Source: JBQTHP01 sp052389755 (GTDB lineage Bacteria; Pseudomonadota; Gammaproteobacteria; Steroidobacterales; Steroidobacteraceae). From it: a stretch of DNA of 59,037 nucleotides. A program made the translations under genes and the position numbers. Positions 21,401 to 29,195 of the stretch are shown piece by piece. Position 1 is the stretch's first letter, and every line of letters starts with the position of its first letter. The stretch spans positions 1-59,037 of the forward strand of contig JBQTHP010000102.1 of the NCBI GenBank assembly GCA_052389755.1, in the 5' to 3' direction. Below the pieces are notes generated by a model. That model worked only from the letters and a program-made list of their open reading frames with translations. It was not told the DNA's origin and did not search any database.

Positions 21401-22460
21401 AGATCCGCCGTGAAAGCGTCAATTGGTTGTCGTCGGCGTTCGCAAGTCCGCGGCCGCGCTCGACGATCGCGAGAGTCGAGTCGGGCAGCAGCCGGAACGC
21501 CGGATATTCCTGCCAGTCCTCCGGCACGTCCGCCTGCTCGGGATCGATGCCGTCGGCGCCCTCCACCGCGGCCACGCGCAGGCGATCGTTTCCGGCGAAG
21601 CTCCAGATTTCCTCTCGCGGCCACGGAGCCTGCGTCGCGGGGCGGGCGAGCTTCGTCGCGACACCCGGGCCGCGGGCGGCGAGCTCGATGAGCCAGCTGC
21701 CGGCACGCACCTGTATGCGCATGCGACCGTCCGGCTCGAGGCGCGCCGCGAGGGGAGTCGTGACCCCGAGCGGCACGAAGCCTTCCGGGAGCACCCGGGG
21801 CAGCATGATCTCGCGTGCATCGCCGGCAACCTGCAGACGGATGTGCGTCGTCAGACGGACCGGCGTTTCGTCCTCGACGAGCCGATAGACCTGCACGTCG
21901 AGCTGCTCGCGCTGCTCGACGCTGCGACGCTGCCCGAGCCACAGCGCGCCGTCCGGGCGTTCGGGCTGCGCGATCGCGCGGCCGTCGATGCGCAGATCGA
22001 CGAGCGCGACCAGCGGCTCGATCGGCAGCGATTCGGGCCGTCTGGACCACGCGAATCGCCCGGTGATCGTGTAATTGCCCGGCCGCAAGCGCAGGCTCGG
22101 TGCGCCGTTGCGCGCGACGACGGCAGCGGGCGAACCATTTGCGCGAACGTCCCGCGGCCAGTGCTCGAAGCCTCCGGGCAACCGGACCCAGCTATCGATG
22201 TAGACGCGCCAGCCCTGCGTGAATGTCCCGCCGCGCGCATCGAGATCGAGCGTCAACCGTTCCGGCCACGCACAGCGATACGACTGAACGTTGCCGGCAT
22301 CGCGATCGGCGAGGAACGGGCAGCGGCGGTGCCGCTGATCATCCAGCACCCACTCGCGCCACGGTTCGAGCTCCGCCGGGACAGCGACCTCCTGCGCCGG
22401 CAGCCGGCTTGCCGCAAGCAACAGGATTCCAGCGAGCAACACGCATCCGCGAGCCTGCAT
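18426..22460 (-). CDS. Giant exported/membrane protein of unknown function (1344 aa)
   Basis: Starts MQARGCVLLAGILLLAAS with a signal peptide cut after LPAQ. Residues about 25-490 form an exported beta-rich part (many LDLDARGG, VRLTTHIRLQV and EIWSFAGND-type strands). A block of about four helices follows (about 495-590, WGFFGVLVVAVFVGWLAG), a loop of about 90 residues, one or two helices near 690-730, a second beta-rich exported part (about 740-1150), and four or five helices to the end. The two halves have the same order, beta part then helices, which suggests an old duplication. No enzymatic motif is seen. Similar very long proteins occur in related genomes but I know of no assigned role. 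It is a single-gene unit, convergent with the small gene before it and divergent from pirin. Confidence 0.8.
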   Translation of the reverse strand: MQARGCVLLAGILLLAASRLPAQEVAVPAELEPWREWVLDDQRHRRCPFLADRDAGNVQSYRCAWPERLTLDLDARGGTFTQGWRVYIDSWVRLPGGFEHWPRDVRANGSPAAVVARNGAPSLRLRPGNYTITGRFAWSRRPESLPIEPLVALVDLRIDGRAIAQPERPDGALWLGQRRSVEQREQLDVQVYRLVEDETPVRLTTHIRLQVAGDAREIMLPRVLPEGFVPLGVTTPLAARLEPDGRMRIQVRAGSWLIELAARGPGVATKLARPATQAPWPREEIWSFAGNDRLRVAAVEGADGIDPEQADVPEDWQEYPAFRLLPDSTLAIVERGRGLANADDNQLTLSRRIWLDFDHGGFTAVDRLGGTMRKDWRLDAVPPFRLESAAADEDTLLVTESSDGKRVGVEVRSPALDVTTTARVDRSRGALPATGWNARFEQVSGELHLPPGHRLLAVFGADRSPTSWISRWGLWGFFGVLVVAVFVGWLAGPVVGIVALAGLLLTYQESEAYIWLWSNLLAAVALARAAPEGRLRRLASVYRTASFVVLAIALLPLLWSQLRIALYPQLEVGVSPGIVSGGQLMEGRVAAPAAPPPQDAAASASDAISSVVVTAERKADYSLQAMRERYAPGTVLQTGPGIPAWRYDVHPYAWSGPVETSETVRFVYIGPTLLAFWRIAGVVLLVLLFGALAAASFGVRPRGPASRFFGAVMIAALAAGVPTAHAADMPDAALLADLKQRLTRPPPCAPTCAEMMSAHVTASGDRLDVALEVSALASIAVALPSAADRWQLDAVSVDGRAALAITREGDATVRVPLEPGARLVRLSGRLSPAESIQLSFPAAPRVVTVSSDGWDVAGLNDGRLFSGSLELIRRRSAADGAEPLQSASEFPPFVEVIRNFALGLDWQLRTIVERVAPETAAISVEAPLLAGERVLTDGLEVRDTPRGRVALVGLERGQDAVEWSSVLPRTESLVLELPANAPRAEVLRFSVSPQWNVRFEGFPAVLPTNPEAAEWVYQFHPRPGETLKLAITRPKGVQGRALAIDSVRRQVIVGKRATDESLAIDYRSTQGGRHVITLPANARVSSVEIDGEPAQLRPDDGKLSVGLLPGKHGIAVKWTMPEGVAVRTRPSAVDLGSPASNVQTTLQLPADRWALFASGPGVGPVVLYWIELVVFLATAWLLGRWSYSPLRTHEWLLLGIGLSTFAWSVFVLAALWLFAMRLRERWSGNVRPSQFNLVQVLLAGLTVIAVGTLVFSGIRESLLGVPDMGVAGPGSGGNSFAWFLDQTESALPQPRVISAPMWVYRALMFAWALWIAVALLRWVRWSWSAWKSNGFWRGKVQVPV

Positions 22461-22549
22461 CGACGACCCCCGTTTCGACGAGTGCGCACAGTGTATCCGG
22501 CCTTCTCGCTCTAACGCCGCCGTTCGCGAGCTTGGTCTAACATCGTGCC

Positions 22550-23416
22550 GTGACGATCGAGCATGTCATCTCGGGGCGCGCGCGCGACGTCGACGGCTTC
22601 AGCGTGCGCCGGCTGCTGCCCGCGGCTGCGCGGCAGATGGTGGGACCTTTCATCTTCCTGGATCACATCGGTCCGGCGGGCCTGGCGCCTGGCGCGGGGC
22701 TCGACGTGCGGCCTCATCCGCACATCGCGCTCGCGACGGTCACCTATCTGTACTCCGGCTCGCTCATGCACCGCGACAGCCTCGGATTCGTGCAGGAAAT
22801 CCGCCCCGGCGATGTCAACTGGATGACGGCCGGACGCGGCATCGTCCATTCCGAGCGATCGCCGCAGGGCGAGCGCGCGCGCGGCGCTCGCCTGCACGGC
22901 GTTCAGTCCTGGGTGGCGCTGCCAGACGGCCACGAAGACGATGAGCCCGCGTTTCACCACCATTCGGCCGCGACGCTGCCCACCCTCTCCGCGAAAGGCG
23001 TCGAGCTGCGCGTGATCGCCGGCGAGGCATTCGGGCGCCGTTCACCGGTGGCGACGGTGTGGCCCACGCTCTACGTCGACGCCGCGATGCCGGCCGAGAC
23101 GTCGATCGACTTGCCGCCCGATTACACGGACCGCGCCATCTATGTTGCGGAGGGCGAGATCGAGCTCTTCGGGGATCGTTACGGCCCTGGACAGCTCGTG
23201 ATACTCGAGACCGGAGAGGACGTGCCCATACGCGCGATGCACACGTCGCGGCTGATGCTGCTCGGAGGCGAGCGCTTCCCGACCCCGCGACTGATCTGGT
23301 GGAACTTCGTCTCCTCCACGCGCGAGCGGATGGAGCAGGCGAAGCGCGACTGGGCGGAGCAGCGATTCGCGCGCGTACCGGGCGAGTCCGAATTCATCCC
23401 ACTGCCTGAGCACTGA
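22550..23416 (+). CDS. Pirin family protein
   Basis: 288 residues from a GTG start, the normal length. A bicupin with the metal ligands in RPHPHIALATVTYL (two histidines) and GRGIVHSER (histidine and glutamate). Bacterial pirins bind iron and some act as quercetinase-like dioxygenases or as regulators of pyruvate metabolism; which applies here cannot be read from the sequence. It is followed after 10 bases by a sugar dehydrogenase gene, with which it probably shares a message. Confidence 0.93.
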   Translation: MTIEHVISGRARDVDGFSVRRLLPAAARQMVGPFIFLDHIGPAGLAPGAGLDVRPHPHIALATVTYLYSGSLMHRDSLGFVQEIRPGDVNWMTAGRGIVHSERSPQGERARGARLHGVQSWVALPDGHEDDEPAFHHHSAATLPTLSAKGVELRVIAGEAFGRRSPVATVWPTLYVDAAMPAETSIDLPPDYTDRAIYVAEGEIELFGDRYGPGQLVILETGEDVPIRAMHTSRLMLLGGERFPTPRLIWWNFVSSTRERMEQAKRDWAEQRFARVPGESEFIPLPEH

Positions 23417-23426
23417 AAGGACACCG

Positions 23427-24587
23427 ATGCACCGCAGCCGCAACCCAGCAGCCATCGTGGCGATCGCTCTCACCGCAGCGTCGCTGCCGGTGAGCGCCCA
23501 GGCGCCGAAATCTCCGACTCCCAAACCCATCGATGCTCCAATCCGCGCGGTGACGGTTGCGCGCGGGTTGCAACACCCGTGGGGACTCGAGTTTCTTCCC
23601 GACGGACGGCTGATCGTCACCGAACGCCCGGGGCGACTGCGAATCGTTGCGACGGACGGGACGCTCTCGCAACCGCTCGCGGGCGTGCCCAACGTCGCCG
23701 CGAGCGGTCAGGGGGGTCTGCTCGACGTCGCGCTCGGCCCGAGCTTCGAGAAGGACCGCCTCGTGTATCTGTCGTTCGCGGAGCCGGGCGACGGCGGAGC
23801 CGGAACGGCCGTGGCGCGCGGGCGTCTCGGACCGAAGGGCCTCGAAGGCACGCAGATCATCTGGCGCCAGACGCCGAAAGTAGACGGAGGCAACCACTTC
23901 GGGTCGCGTCTCGCATTTGCGCGCGATGGAACGCTGTTCGTGACGACCGGCGATCGCTTCCGTCATCGCGAAAAGGTCCAGGACCTCTCGACGACCGTCG
24001 GCAAGGTCGTGCGCATCAACGCGGACGGATCGATTCCGAAGGACAACCCGTTCGTCGGGCGCGACGGCGCGCGCCCGGAGATCTGGTCGTTCGGTCATCG
24101 CAGCATTCAGGCTGCGGCCATTCACCCGGACACGGGGGATCTCTGGACGATCGAGCACGGCGCGCGCGGCGGAGACGAGCTGAACCGCGTGCTGCCCGGC
24201 CGGAACTACGGCTGGCCGGTGATTACTTACGGCATCGACTACTCAGGCTTGCGCATTGGAGAGGGCACGTCGAAGGCTGGCATGGAACAGCCGGTGTATT
24301 ACTGGGACCCGGTGATCGCCCCGTCCGGCGCGCTGTTCTACACGGGCGACGCATACGGTGATTGGCGTGGCAGTCTTTTCGTCGGCTCCATGGTCCCAGG
24401 ACTCCTCGTGCGACTGGAGCTGAAGGACGGGCGCGTTGCGCGCGAGGAGCGCACTCTCGCCAGCCTCGGCGAGCGCATCCGGGACGTGCGTCAGGGTCCC
24501 GATGGACTCCTCTATCTGATTACGGACAGTCGGAACGGACGCGTTCTGCGCATCGAGCCCGCGCTCAGCGCTGCTCGCGCGGAGTGA
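23427..24587 (+). CDS. PQQ-dependent aldose sugar dehydrogenase (YliI/Asd type), periplasmic
   Basis: 386 residues. Signal peptide about 1-25 (cut after VSAQA). The rest is a six-bladed propeller of the GSDH/HHIP fold: HPWGLEFLPDGRLIVTERPG, GGNHFGSRLAFARDGTLFVT, RPEIWSFGHRSIQ, GRNYGWPVITYG, all in the family order (each quoted in short form). Such enzymes oxidise aldoses at C1 with PQQ and calcium. The final codons overlap the end of the convergent protease gene by 23 bases. Start 10 bases after pirin. A second, lipoprotein relative is at 34769-36016. Confidence 0.92.
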   Translation: MHRSRNPAAIVAIALTAASLPVSAQAPKSPTPKPIDAPIRAVTVARGLQHPWGLEFLPDGRLIVTERPGRLRIVATDGTLSQPLAGVPNVAASGQGGLLDVALGPSFEKDRLVYLSFAEPGDGGAGTAVARGRLGPKGLEGTQIIWRQTPKVDGGNHFGSRLAFARDGTLFVTTGDRFRHREKVQDLSTTVGKVVRINADGSIPKDNPFVGRDGARPEIWSFGHRSIQAAAIHPDTGDLWTIEHGARGGDELNRVLPGRNYGWPVITYGIDYSGLRIGEGTSKAGMEQPVYYWDPVIAPSGALFYTGDAYGDWRGSLFVGSMVPGLLVRLELKDGRVAREERTLASLGERIRDVRQGPDGLLYLITDSRNGRVLRIEPALSAARAE

Positions 24588-25500
24588 TGGGGATCGCGAC
24601 GATCTCCGTGCGCCGGATGAGGCGCAGCGCCAGCGGCTCGCCCGCCGGCGAGCGGCTGAGCGCACGATAGAGCGCATCGATACCGTCGACGGGAGCGTCG
24701 TTCACTCCGATGATGAGATCGCCCGCGCGCAGATCGGACTCCGCGGCCGGACCGCCGGGCTCGCGCGAGACGACTTCGAGCGCGCGGGTCACGGGCAAGT
24801 CGAGCGCACGCACGAGCCGCCGGTCGAGCGGACGGTCGCGCCCGGCGATTCCGAGATACGCGCGTCGCACGCGGCCCTGCGTCAGAACCTCCGTCAGAAC
24901 CCACTGCGCGGTCGCCGCCGGCACCGCGAAGCCGATGCCCTGAGCCATCGCGATGATCGCGGTGTTGATGCCGACGACGCGCCCGTTCGGGTCGACGAGC
25001 GGCCCGCCGGAGTTCCCGGGATTCAGCGCGGCCGTGTGTTGCACGACGCCTTCGATCAGACGCCCGTGGCGGCTGCGAAGCGACCGGCCGAGCGCGCTCA
25101 CGACGCCGGCGGACACGGTGGACTCGAACCCGAACGGGTTACCGACGGCGATGACGAGCTGCCCGGCTCGCAGCGGACCCGCATCGACGAGGGCCGCGTA
25201 CGGCAGCGCCGATGCTTGCGCCCGAAGCACGGCAAGATCAGTGGATGCGTCCCGTCCAACGACGACCGCGGGAGCCGTGCGTCCATCCACGAACGCGACG
25301 CGAGCACGATCGGTGCGCTGCACGACGTGCTCGTTCGTGAGCAGGTAGCCATCGGGCGTGACCACGACGCCAGAACCCGCGCCGCCCTGCGCACGGTCCT
25401 CAGCCTCGCTACCGACATATACCGATACGACCGCGGGTCCGACCCGGTCGACGGCACCGATCACCGCCTGCGAATAGGCATCCAGAGCGTCGTCGAGCAT
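24565..25500 (-). CDS. HtrA-like S1C serine protease with PDZ domain, no signal peptide
   Basis: 311 residues from the ATG at 25500. Trypsin-like domain with a complete triad: H58 in LTNEHVV, D88 in STDLAVLR and S164 in NPGNSGGPL, followed by one PDZ domain (about 225-305, LRAGDLIIGVNDAPVDGI). Unlike DegP/DegS it has neither a signal peptide nor an N-terminal membrane anchor, so it should stay in the cytoplasm unless the true start is further upstream, where no hydrophobic segment is encoded either. It follows YceI on the same strand, 55 bases apart, with a strong hairpin between. The last 23 bases overlap the sugar dehydrogenase end. Confidence 0.9.
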   Translation of the reverse strand: MLDDALDAYSQAVIGAVDRVGPAVVSVYVGSEAEDRAQGGAGSGVVVTPDGYLLTNEHVVQRTDRARVAFVDGRTAPAVVVGRDASTDLAVLRAQASALPYAALVDAGPLRAGQLVIAVGNPFGFESTVSAGVVSALGRSLRSRHGRLIEGVVQHTAALNPGNSGGPLVDPNGRVVGINTAIIAMAQGIGFAVPAATAQWVLTEVLTQGRVRRAYLGIAGRDRPLDRRLVRALDLPVTRALEVVSREPGGPAAESDLRAGDLIIGVNDAPVDGIDALYRALSRSPAGEPLALRLIRRTEIVAIPITPREQR

Positions 25501-25542
25501 GGGCGTGGCATGGGGGCGGCACGCGCCCGACTCAAGCCCGCG

Positions 25543-25571
25543 ACCACCAGCCACATCACGTGGCTGGTGGT
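25543..25571 (-). other. Perfect 12-bp hairpin spanning the YceI stop codon
   Basis: ACCACCAGCCAC and GTGGCTGGTGGT are separated by ATCAC. The TGA stop of the YceI gene lies in the loop and stem edge. There is no T-run on either strand, so it is not a standard intrinsic terminator; it may protect the 3' end of the YceI mRNA or lower readthrough into the protease gene. Confidence 0.7.
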
Positions 25572-26197
25572 TGCCCCTCGCGAATGAACTCCGCCTCGAT
25601 CTCGATGCCCACGGAGTCGGCGACAATATCCGGCAGGAAGCCGGTCACGCCCCACTGCGAACGCTGCAGCCGGCCGCGGGCCGAGATCCCGAGCACCGGC
25701 ACCTTCTTGAACGGATGCGGCTTCGCGCCGTTGATCTTCACGTTCAGCGTCACCGGATGGGTCGCGCCGCGCAGGGTCAGATCGCCGAGCACGTCGAGCG
25801 TGCCGTCCTGGCTGGCACACACGCTGCGCGAGACGAATTTCGCGGCGGGATGCTTCCCCGCGTCGAGAAATTCGGGCTTGGTGGCGATTTCCCGATCGAA
25901 ATCCGCCTCGCCGGGATAGTCCGTCTCGACGGACGTTGGATCGACCGTCGCGCTGACCTTCGAATTCTCGAGCCGCACCGGATCGAGATCGATCGTCGCA
26001 TCGAAGCGCGTGAATCGCGCCGTGTAGTTCGACAGGCCGTTGTGCATCACGCGAAATGTGAGACTCGCGTGATTCTTGTCGAGCTCGTAGCGTCCCGCGG
26101 GAACGTCGAGCTTCGCGGTCTGCGCCGCCGCGCCGCCGGTGAGACAGGCGCCGGCGATCAGTGCAAAGGCCGCGATCGGCGAGGGGGATCGATCCAT
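25556..26197 (-). CDS. YceI-like periplasmic lipocalin-fold protein
   Basis: 213 residues from the ATG at 26197. Signal peptide about 1-25 (cut after AAAQ). The rest is the YceI beta barrel: YELDKNHASLTFRVMHNGLS at its start, DATIDLDP, GDLTLRGATHPVTL and the closing LPDIVADSVGIEIEAEF. These proteins bind polyisoprenoid-type lipids such as ubiquinone-8. The start is divergent from the DUF924 gene. Its end overlaps a hairpin. Confidence 0.93.
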   Translation of the reverse strand: MDRSPSPIAAFALIAGACLTGGAAAQTAKLDVPAGRYELDKNHASLTFRVMHNGLSNYTARFTRFDATIDLDPVRLENSKVSATVDPTSVETDYPGEADFDREIATKPEFLDAGKHPAAKFVSRSVCASQDGTLDVLGDLTLRGATHPVTLNVKINGAKPHPFKKVPVLGISARGRLQRSQWGVTGFLPDIVADSVGIEIEAEFIREGQPPAT

Positions 26198-26259
26198 GAA
26201 TCTCTCCGTAAGGCACGACGGGGATATCGACAACTTAACATCCGTCCTATCCTCTTTCC

Positions 26260-26859
26260 ATGGATCAGGCGCGCGCCGTACTCGACTTCTGGTTCGGGAA
26301 GCTGCCGCCGACCGCGGCCGTGCTCGACCAGCGCATGCGTTTCTGGTTCGGCAATGAGCCCGATGCGACGATCCGCGCGCGCTTCGGCGAGCTGATGCGG
26401 CGCGCGGCCGAGGGCGAGCTCTCCGCATGGGCCGACAGCCCGCGGCGGCGCCTGGCGCTGATCCTGCTGCTCGACCAGTTTCCGCGAAACGTGCATCGGG
26501 TAACCGGGCTCGCCTTCGCGCAGGACGAGAAGGCTCTGAGCCTCGCGCTCTCCGGCATGCAGGTCGGCGCCGATGCTGCGCTCGCGCCGGTCGAACGCCT
26601 CTTCTTCTACATGCCCCTGCAGCACGCCGAATCGCGCGACGTGCAGGACGAATCGGTGGCGGCATTTCGCCGGCTCGCTGCCGAGGCGCCCGAGGAGTTG
26701 CGCGACGGCTTCGACGTCGCATTGCGTTACGCGGAGCTGCATCGCTCGCTGATCGAGCGGTTCGGCCGATTTCCACATCGCAATCGCGTGCTCGGACGCG
26801 AGAGCACGCCCGAAGAGGTCGCATATCTCGGCGCTGGCGCCGAGAGCTTCGGGCAATGA
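26260..26859 (+). CDS. DUF924 family protein
   Basis: 199 residues, helical and TPR-like. It has the family marks: VLDFWFG at the N terminus, RMRFWFG, LALILLLDQFPRNVHR, PLQHAES and the ending RFGRFPHRNRVLGRESTPEE. Cytoplasmic; no biochemical role is established for the family. Single gene between divergent YceI and convergent cbpA. Confidence 0.93.
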   Translation: MDQARAVLDFWFGKLPPTAAVLDQRMRFWFGNEPDATIRARFGELMRRAAEGELSAWADSPRRRLALILLLDQFPRNVHRVTGLAFAQDEKALSLALSGMQVGADAALAPVERLFFYMPLQHAESRDVQDESVAAFRRLAAEAPEELRDGFDVALRYAELHRSLIERFGRFPHRNRVLGRESTPEEVAYLGAGAESFGQ

Positions 26860-26869
26860 GAGCGTCTCG

Positions 26870-27805
26870 TCAGCTCTTCAGATCGGCGCGCGGATCGAAC
26901 GGCAGCTCGCGCTGCATCTGCTCGTACAACGCTCGCGCGCGCGGCGTGTCGGCGGGCGGCACCACGATCTTGAGCTGCGCGTACTGATCGCCGGGTGTCC
27001 TGCCGGGCAGCCCTCGACCCCGCAGCCGCAGCTTCTGCCCAGACTGCGCACCGGCCGGGATCCGCATCTCCACGGGTCCGCCGAGCGTGGGCACCGTCAC
27101 GGTCGCGCCGAGCGCAGCCTCCCATGGCGCGATGGGCAACGTGACCGTCACGTCCCGTCCATCGAGCTGATACAGCCGATGCGGTCGAATGCGGATTTCG
27201 AGGTAGAGGTCGCCGGCCCGCCCGCCGCCCGGCACTGACTCACCCTGTCCCGAAAGGCGCAGCTGCTGGCCATCGACAACGCCTGCGGGGATCGTCACCT
27301 TCACCTGGCGCGTGCGCATCTCGCTCAGCTCGATCGTGCGGCTCGCGCCCCGAAATGCATCCTCGAGATCGATCTCGAGCCGTGCCCGTTGATCGCGCCC
27401 GGCTCGCGGCCGGCGCGGACCGGCGTATGTGCGACCCCCTCCTCCGAATAGCGACGAAAAGAAATCGCTGAACTGCTCCTCGTCGATCTCGATGTCATCG
27501 CCGCTCGGCCGGCGCGAGCCGTGCGCTCCGCTGCGCGCGCGGAACACATTCTCCCAGTCGGGCGGCGGACGGAAGCTCTGCCCGTCCTTCCACTGCGCTC
27601 CGAGCTCGTCGTAGGCCCGGCGCTTCTCCGGGTCCTTCAGGACCTCGTAGGCTTCCTGGACCTGCTTGAACTTCTCCTCGGCGTTCGCTTCCTTGCTCAC
27701 GTCCGGATGGAATTTACGCGCGAGCTTCCGATACGCCTTCTTGATGTCGTCGGCGCTCGCACTGCGCTGCACCCCGAGGACCTGGTAGTAGTCGCGAAAC
27801 TCCAT
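26870..27805 (-). CDS. cbpA: Curved-DNA-binding / DnaJ-class co-chaperone
   Basis: 311 residues, type II (no zinc finger) J-protein. J domain 1-70 with the HPD motif in KFHPDVS, a Gly/Phe linker containing FSSLFGGGGR, and two C-terminal beta domains (VTIPAGVVDGQQLRLSGQG; VTVPTLGGPVEMRIPAG, each within 20 letters here). It stimulates DnaK and, as CbpA, binds curved DNA. No CbpM modulator is next to it. Upstream on the same strand is fpg, 33 bases away, so both may be on one transcript. Confidence 0.95.
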   Translation of the reverse strand: MEFRDYYQVLGVQRSASADDIKKAYRKLARKFHPDVSKEANAEEKFKQVQEAYEVLKDPEKRRAYDELGAQWKDGQSFRPPPDWENVFRARSGAHGSRRPSGDDIEIDEEQFSDFFSSLFGGGGRTYAGPRRPRAGRDQRARLEIDLEDAFRGASRTIELSEMRTRQVKVTIPAGVVDGQQLRLSGQGESVPGGGRAGDLYLEIRIRPHRLYQLDGRDVTVTLPIAPWEAALGATVTVPTLGGPVEMRIPAGAQSGQKLRLRGRGLPGRTPGDQYAQLKIVVPPADTPRARALYEQMQRELPFDPRADLKS

Positions 27806-27838
27806 GGAGACGTTTGGTGTGGCTGGGCAGTGCTGGTT

Positions 27839-28735
27839 TCAACGTCGCGCGAGCTCGAGCTCTTCGATCGTTCGCGGCCAGTCGTCCTTCAGCAGCCGCG
27901 AGAGCGAACGGTCGGCGAGAATCTTGCCGCCCGTCTGACACCGGGGGCAATAGTTGGTCTCATTCTCCGCGTAACGGATGCGCTGCACCGGCGTGCCGCA
28001 CACCGGGCACGGCTTTCCGAACCGGCCGTGCACGGCCATCCCCTCGCGAAACGCCGTGACACCCTCCGGAAACGCTCCCCCGGCCTGCGCACGCAGGCGC
28101 TGCGTCCACTCCTCGAGCACGGCACGCACGGCATCGTAGAGACGTTCGATCGTCGGCTCGTCGTGCTTCGATGTCATCGCGATGGGCGAGATACGGGCAC
28201 GATGCAGGATCTCGTCGGAGTACGCGTTGCCGATGCCGCTGAAGAGCCGCGGATCGGTGAGCGCCCGCTTCACGGTGTGATTGTGGGCAGTAAGACGCAT
28301 GCGGAACTCCGCGAGCGACGCTGTGAGCACCTCGAGCCCTCCCGGGTCGTGAGCAGCGAGCTGCGCGCTGCTGGCGAATACTGCGAGCGACGCGCGCCGC
28401 TTGGTGCCCGCTTCGGTGAGCTTCAGTGCGCCGGTGTCGAACGTGAGCTGCGCGAGCGGCTTGCCGCCCTTCCCGCTGGCACCGCGCGGGATCCAGTGCA
28501 GGCGGCCCGCAATCATGAGGTGGAGCACGAGCCAGTGATCGCCCTCGAAACCGAGTGCGATGCGCTTGCCGATGCGTCGCAGCGCCGTGACGCGGCGGCC
28601 GTGCAGCGCCGAAATGGGCGGTTCGAACGTGCGCAGCAGAAACGGATGGGCGATGCGCGTGGAGTTCAATTGTGCACCGCGCACGCGGGTCGCGAGCGCA
28701 TCGATGTAGACCGTGATGTCCGGGAGCTCGGGCAC
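27839..28735 (-). CDS. Fpg/Nei-family DNA glycosylase
   Basis: 298 residues. The catalytic N terminus is MPELPDITVY (proline 2 as nucleophile, glutamate 3), with the lysine in IGKRIALGF and the H2TH region (DPRLFSGIGNAYSDEILH). The zinc finger is complete (CPVC and CPRC, 16 residues between). It removes oxidised bases and nicks the strand. The substitution ITVY for the ETVR of typical MutM (MPELPEVETT) and the overall shape place it with Fpg-like proteins of less defined base preference, so no gene name is given. Its start faces the heptad hairpin at 28742. Confidence 0.9.
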   Translation of the reverse strand: MPELPDITVYIDALATRVRGAQLNSTRIAHPFLLRTFEPPISALHGRRVTALRRIGKRIALGFEGDHWLVLHLMIAGRLHWIPRGASGKGGKPLAQLTFDTGALKLTEAGTKRRASLAVFASSAQLAAHDPGGLEVLTASLAEFRMRLTAHNHTVKRALTDPRLFSGIGNAYSDEILHRARISPIAMTSKHDEPTIERLYDAVRAVLEEWTQRLRAQAGGAFPEGVTAFREGMAVHGRFGKPCPVCGTPVQRIRYAENETNYCPRCQTGGKILADRSLSRLLKDDWPRTIEELELARR

Positions 28736-28741
28736 CCAGGA

Positions 28742-28851
28742 GAGCCTACAGCCTACAGCTCACAGCCTACAGCCCGGAAAAAAAAAGAGCGCAGGTGCAC
28801 AAGCGGTGACCCCTCCGGGCTGTGAGCTGTTGGCTGTAGGCTGTGGGCTTC
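28742..28851. repeat. Heptad hairpin repeat, copy 3
   Basis: Left arm 28742-28777: units GCCTACA, GCCTACA, GCTCACA, GCCTACA, then GCCCGG. Right arm 28815-28851: CCGGGCTGT and further GAGCTGT, TGGCTGT, AGGCTGT units. The arms are imperfect inverted repeats about 36 bases long around a 37-base spacer holding an A9 tract. It lies between two minus-strand genes, upstream of fpg and after the small gene at 28855. Confidence 0.85.
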
Positions 28852-28854
28852 TTC

Positions 28855-29136
28855 TTACGGCCAGAGGCCGTCGATGAGGAGGACGCCGCTCTTCCAGAAC
28901 GCAGCGACCTCGCTCAGACGCAGCGTGAGCAAGGGCGGCGCGGTAGCGTCATGCAGCTCGTAGGTGATGTCGTCGATCTCGCGAAGGATGTAAGTGCCCG
29001 CCGGAACGACTGTGCGCATGCCGTCATCGCCGAACCCGGTGATGCGTTCGACGGCGTGCACGGTCCAGATCCGCGTCGCACGCTCTGACTGCGGCTCGCG
29101 CTTGGCGCTTGAAGAATCTGTGGTGGGCAGCTGCAT
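28855..29136 (-). CDS. Small hypothetical protein, 93 aa
   Basis: 93 residues from an ATG at 29136 without a convincing ribosome binding site. Soluble, acidic in the middle (GTYILREIDDITYELHDA), ending WKSGVLLIDGLWP. No signal peptide, no known motif. The strand-turn-strand pattern and its length suggest a single small beta domain. It follows the M16 gene on the same strand after 59 bases, so it may be the last gene of that unit. An overlapping frame is less protein-like. Confidence 0.5.
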   Translation of the reverse strand: MQLPTTDSSSAKREPQSERATRIWTVHAVERITGFGDDGMRTVVPAGTYILREIDDITYELHDATAPPLLTLRLSEVAAFWKSGVLLIDGLWP

Positions 29137-29195
29137 TCCGTAGCGGTCGCAGCAATCGGCATGCCTCGCGCAGCTTCAGACGACGGCGGCAGGCT

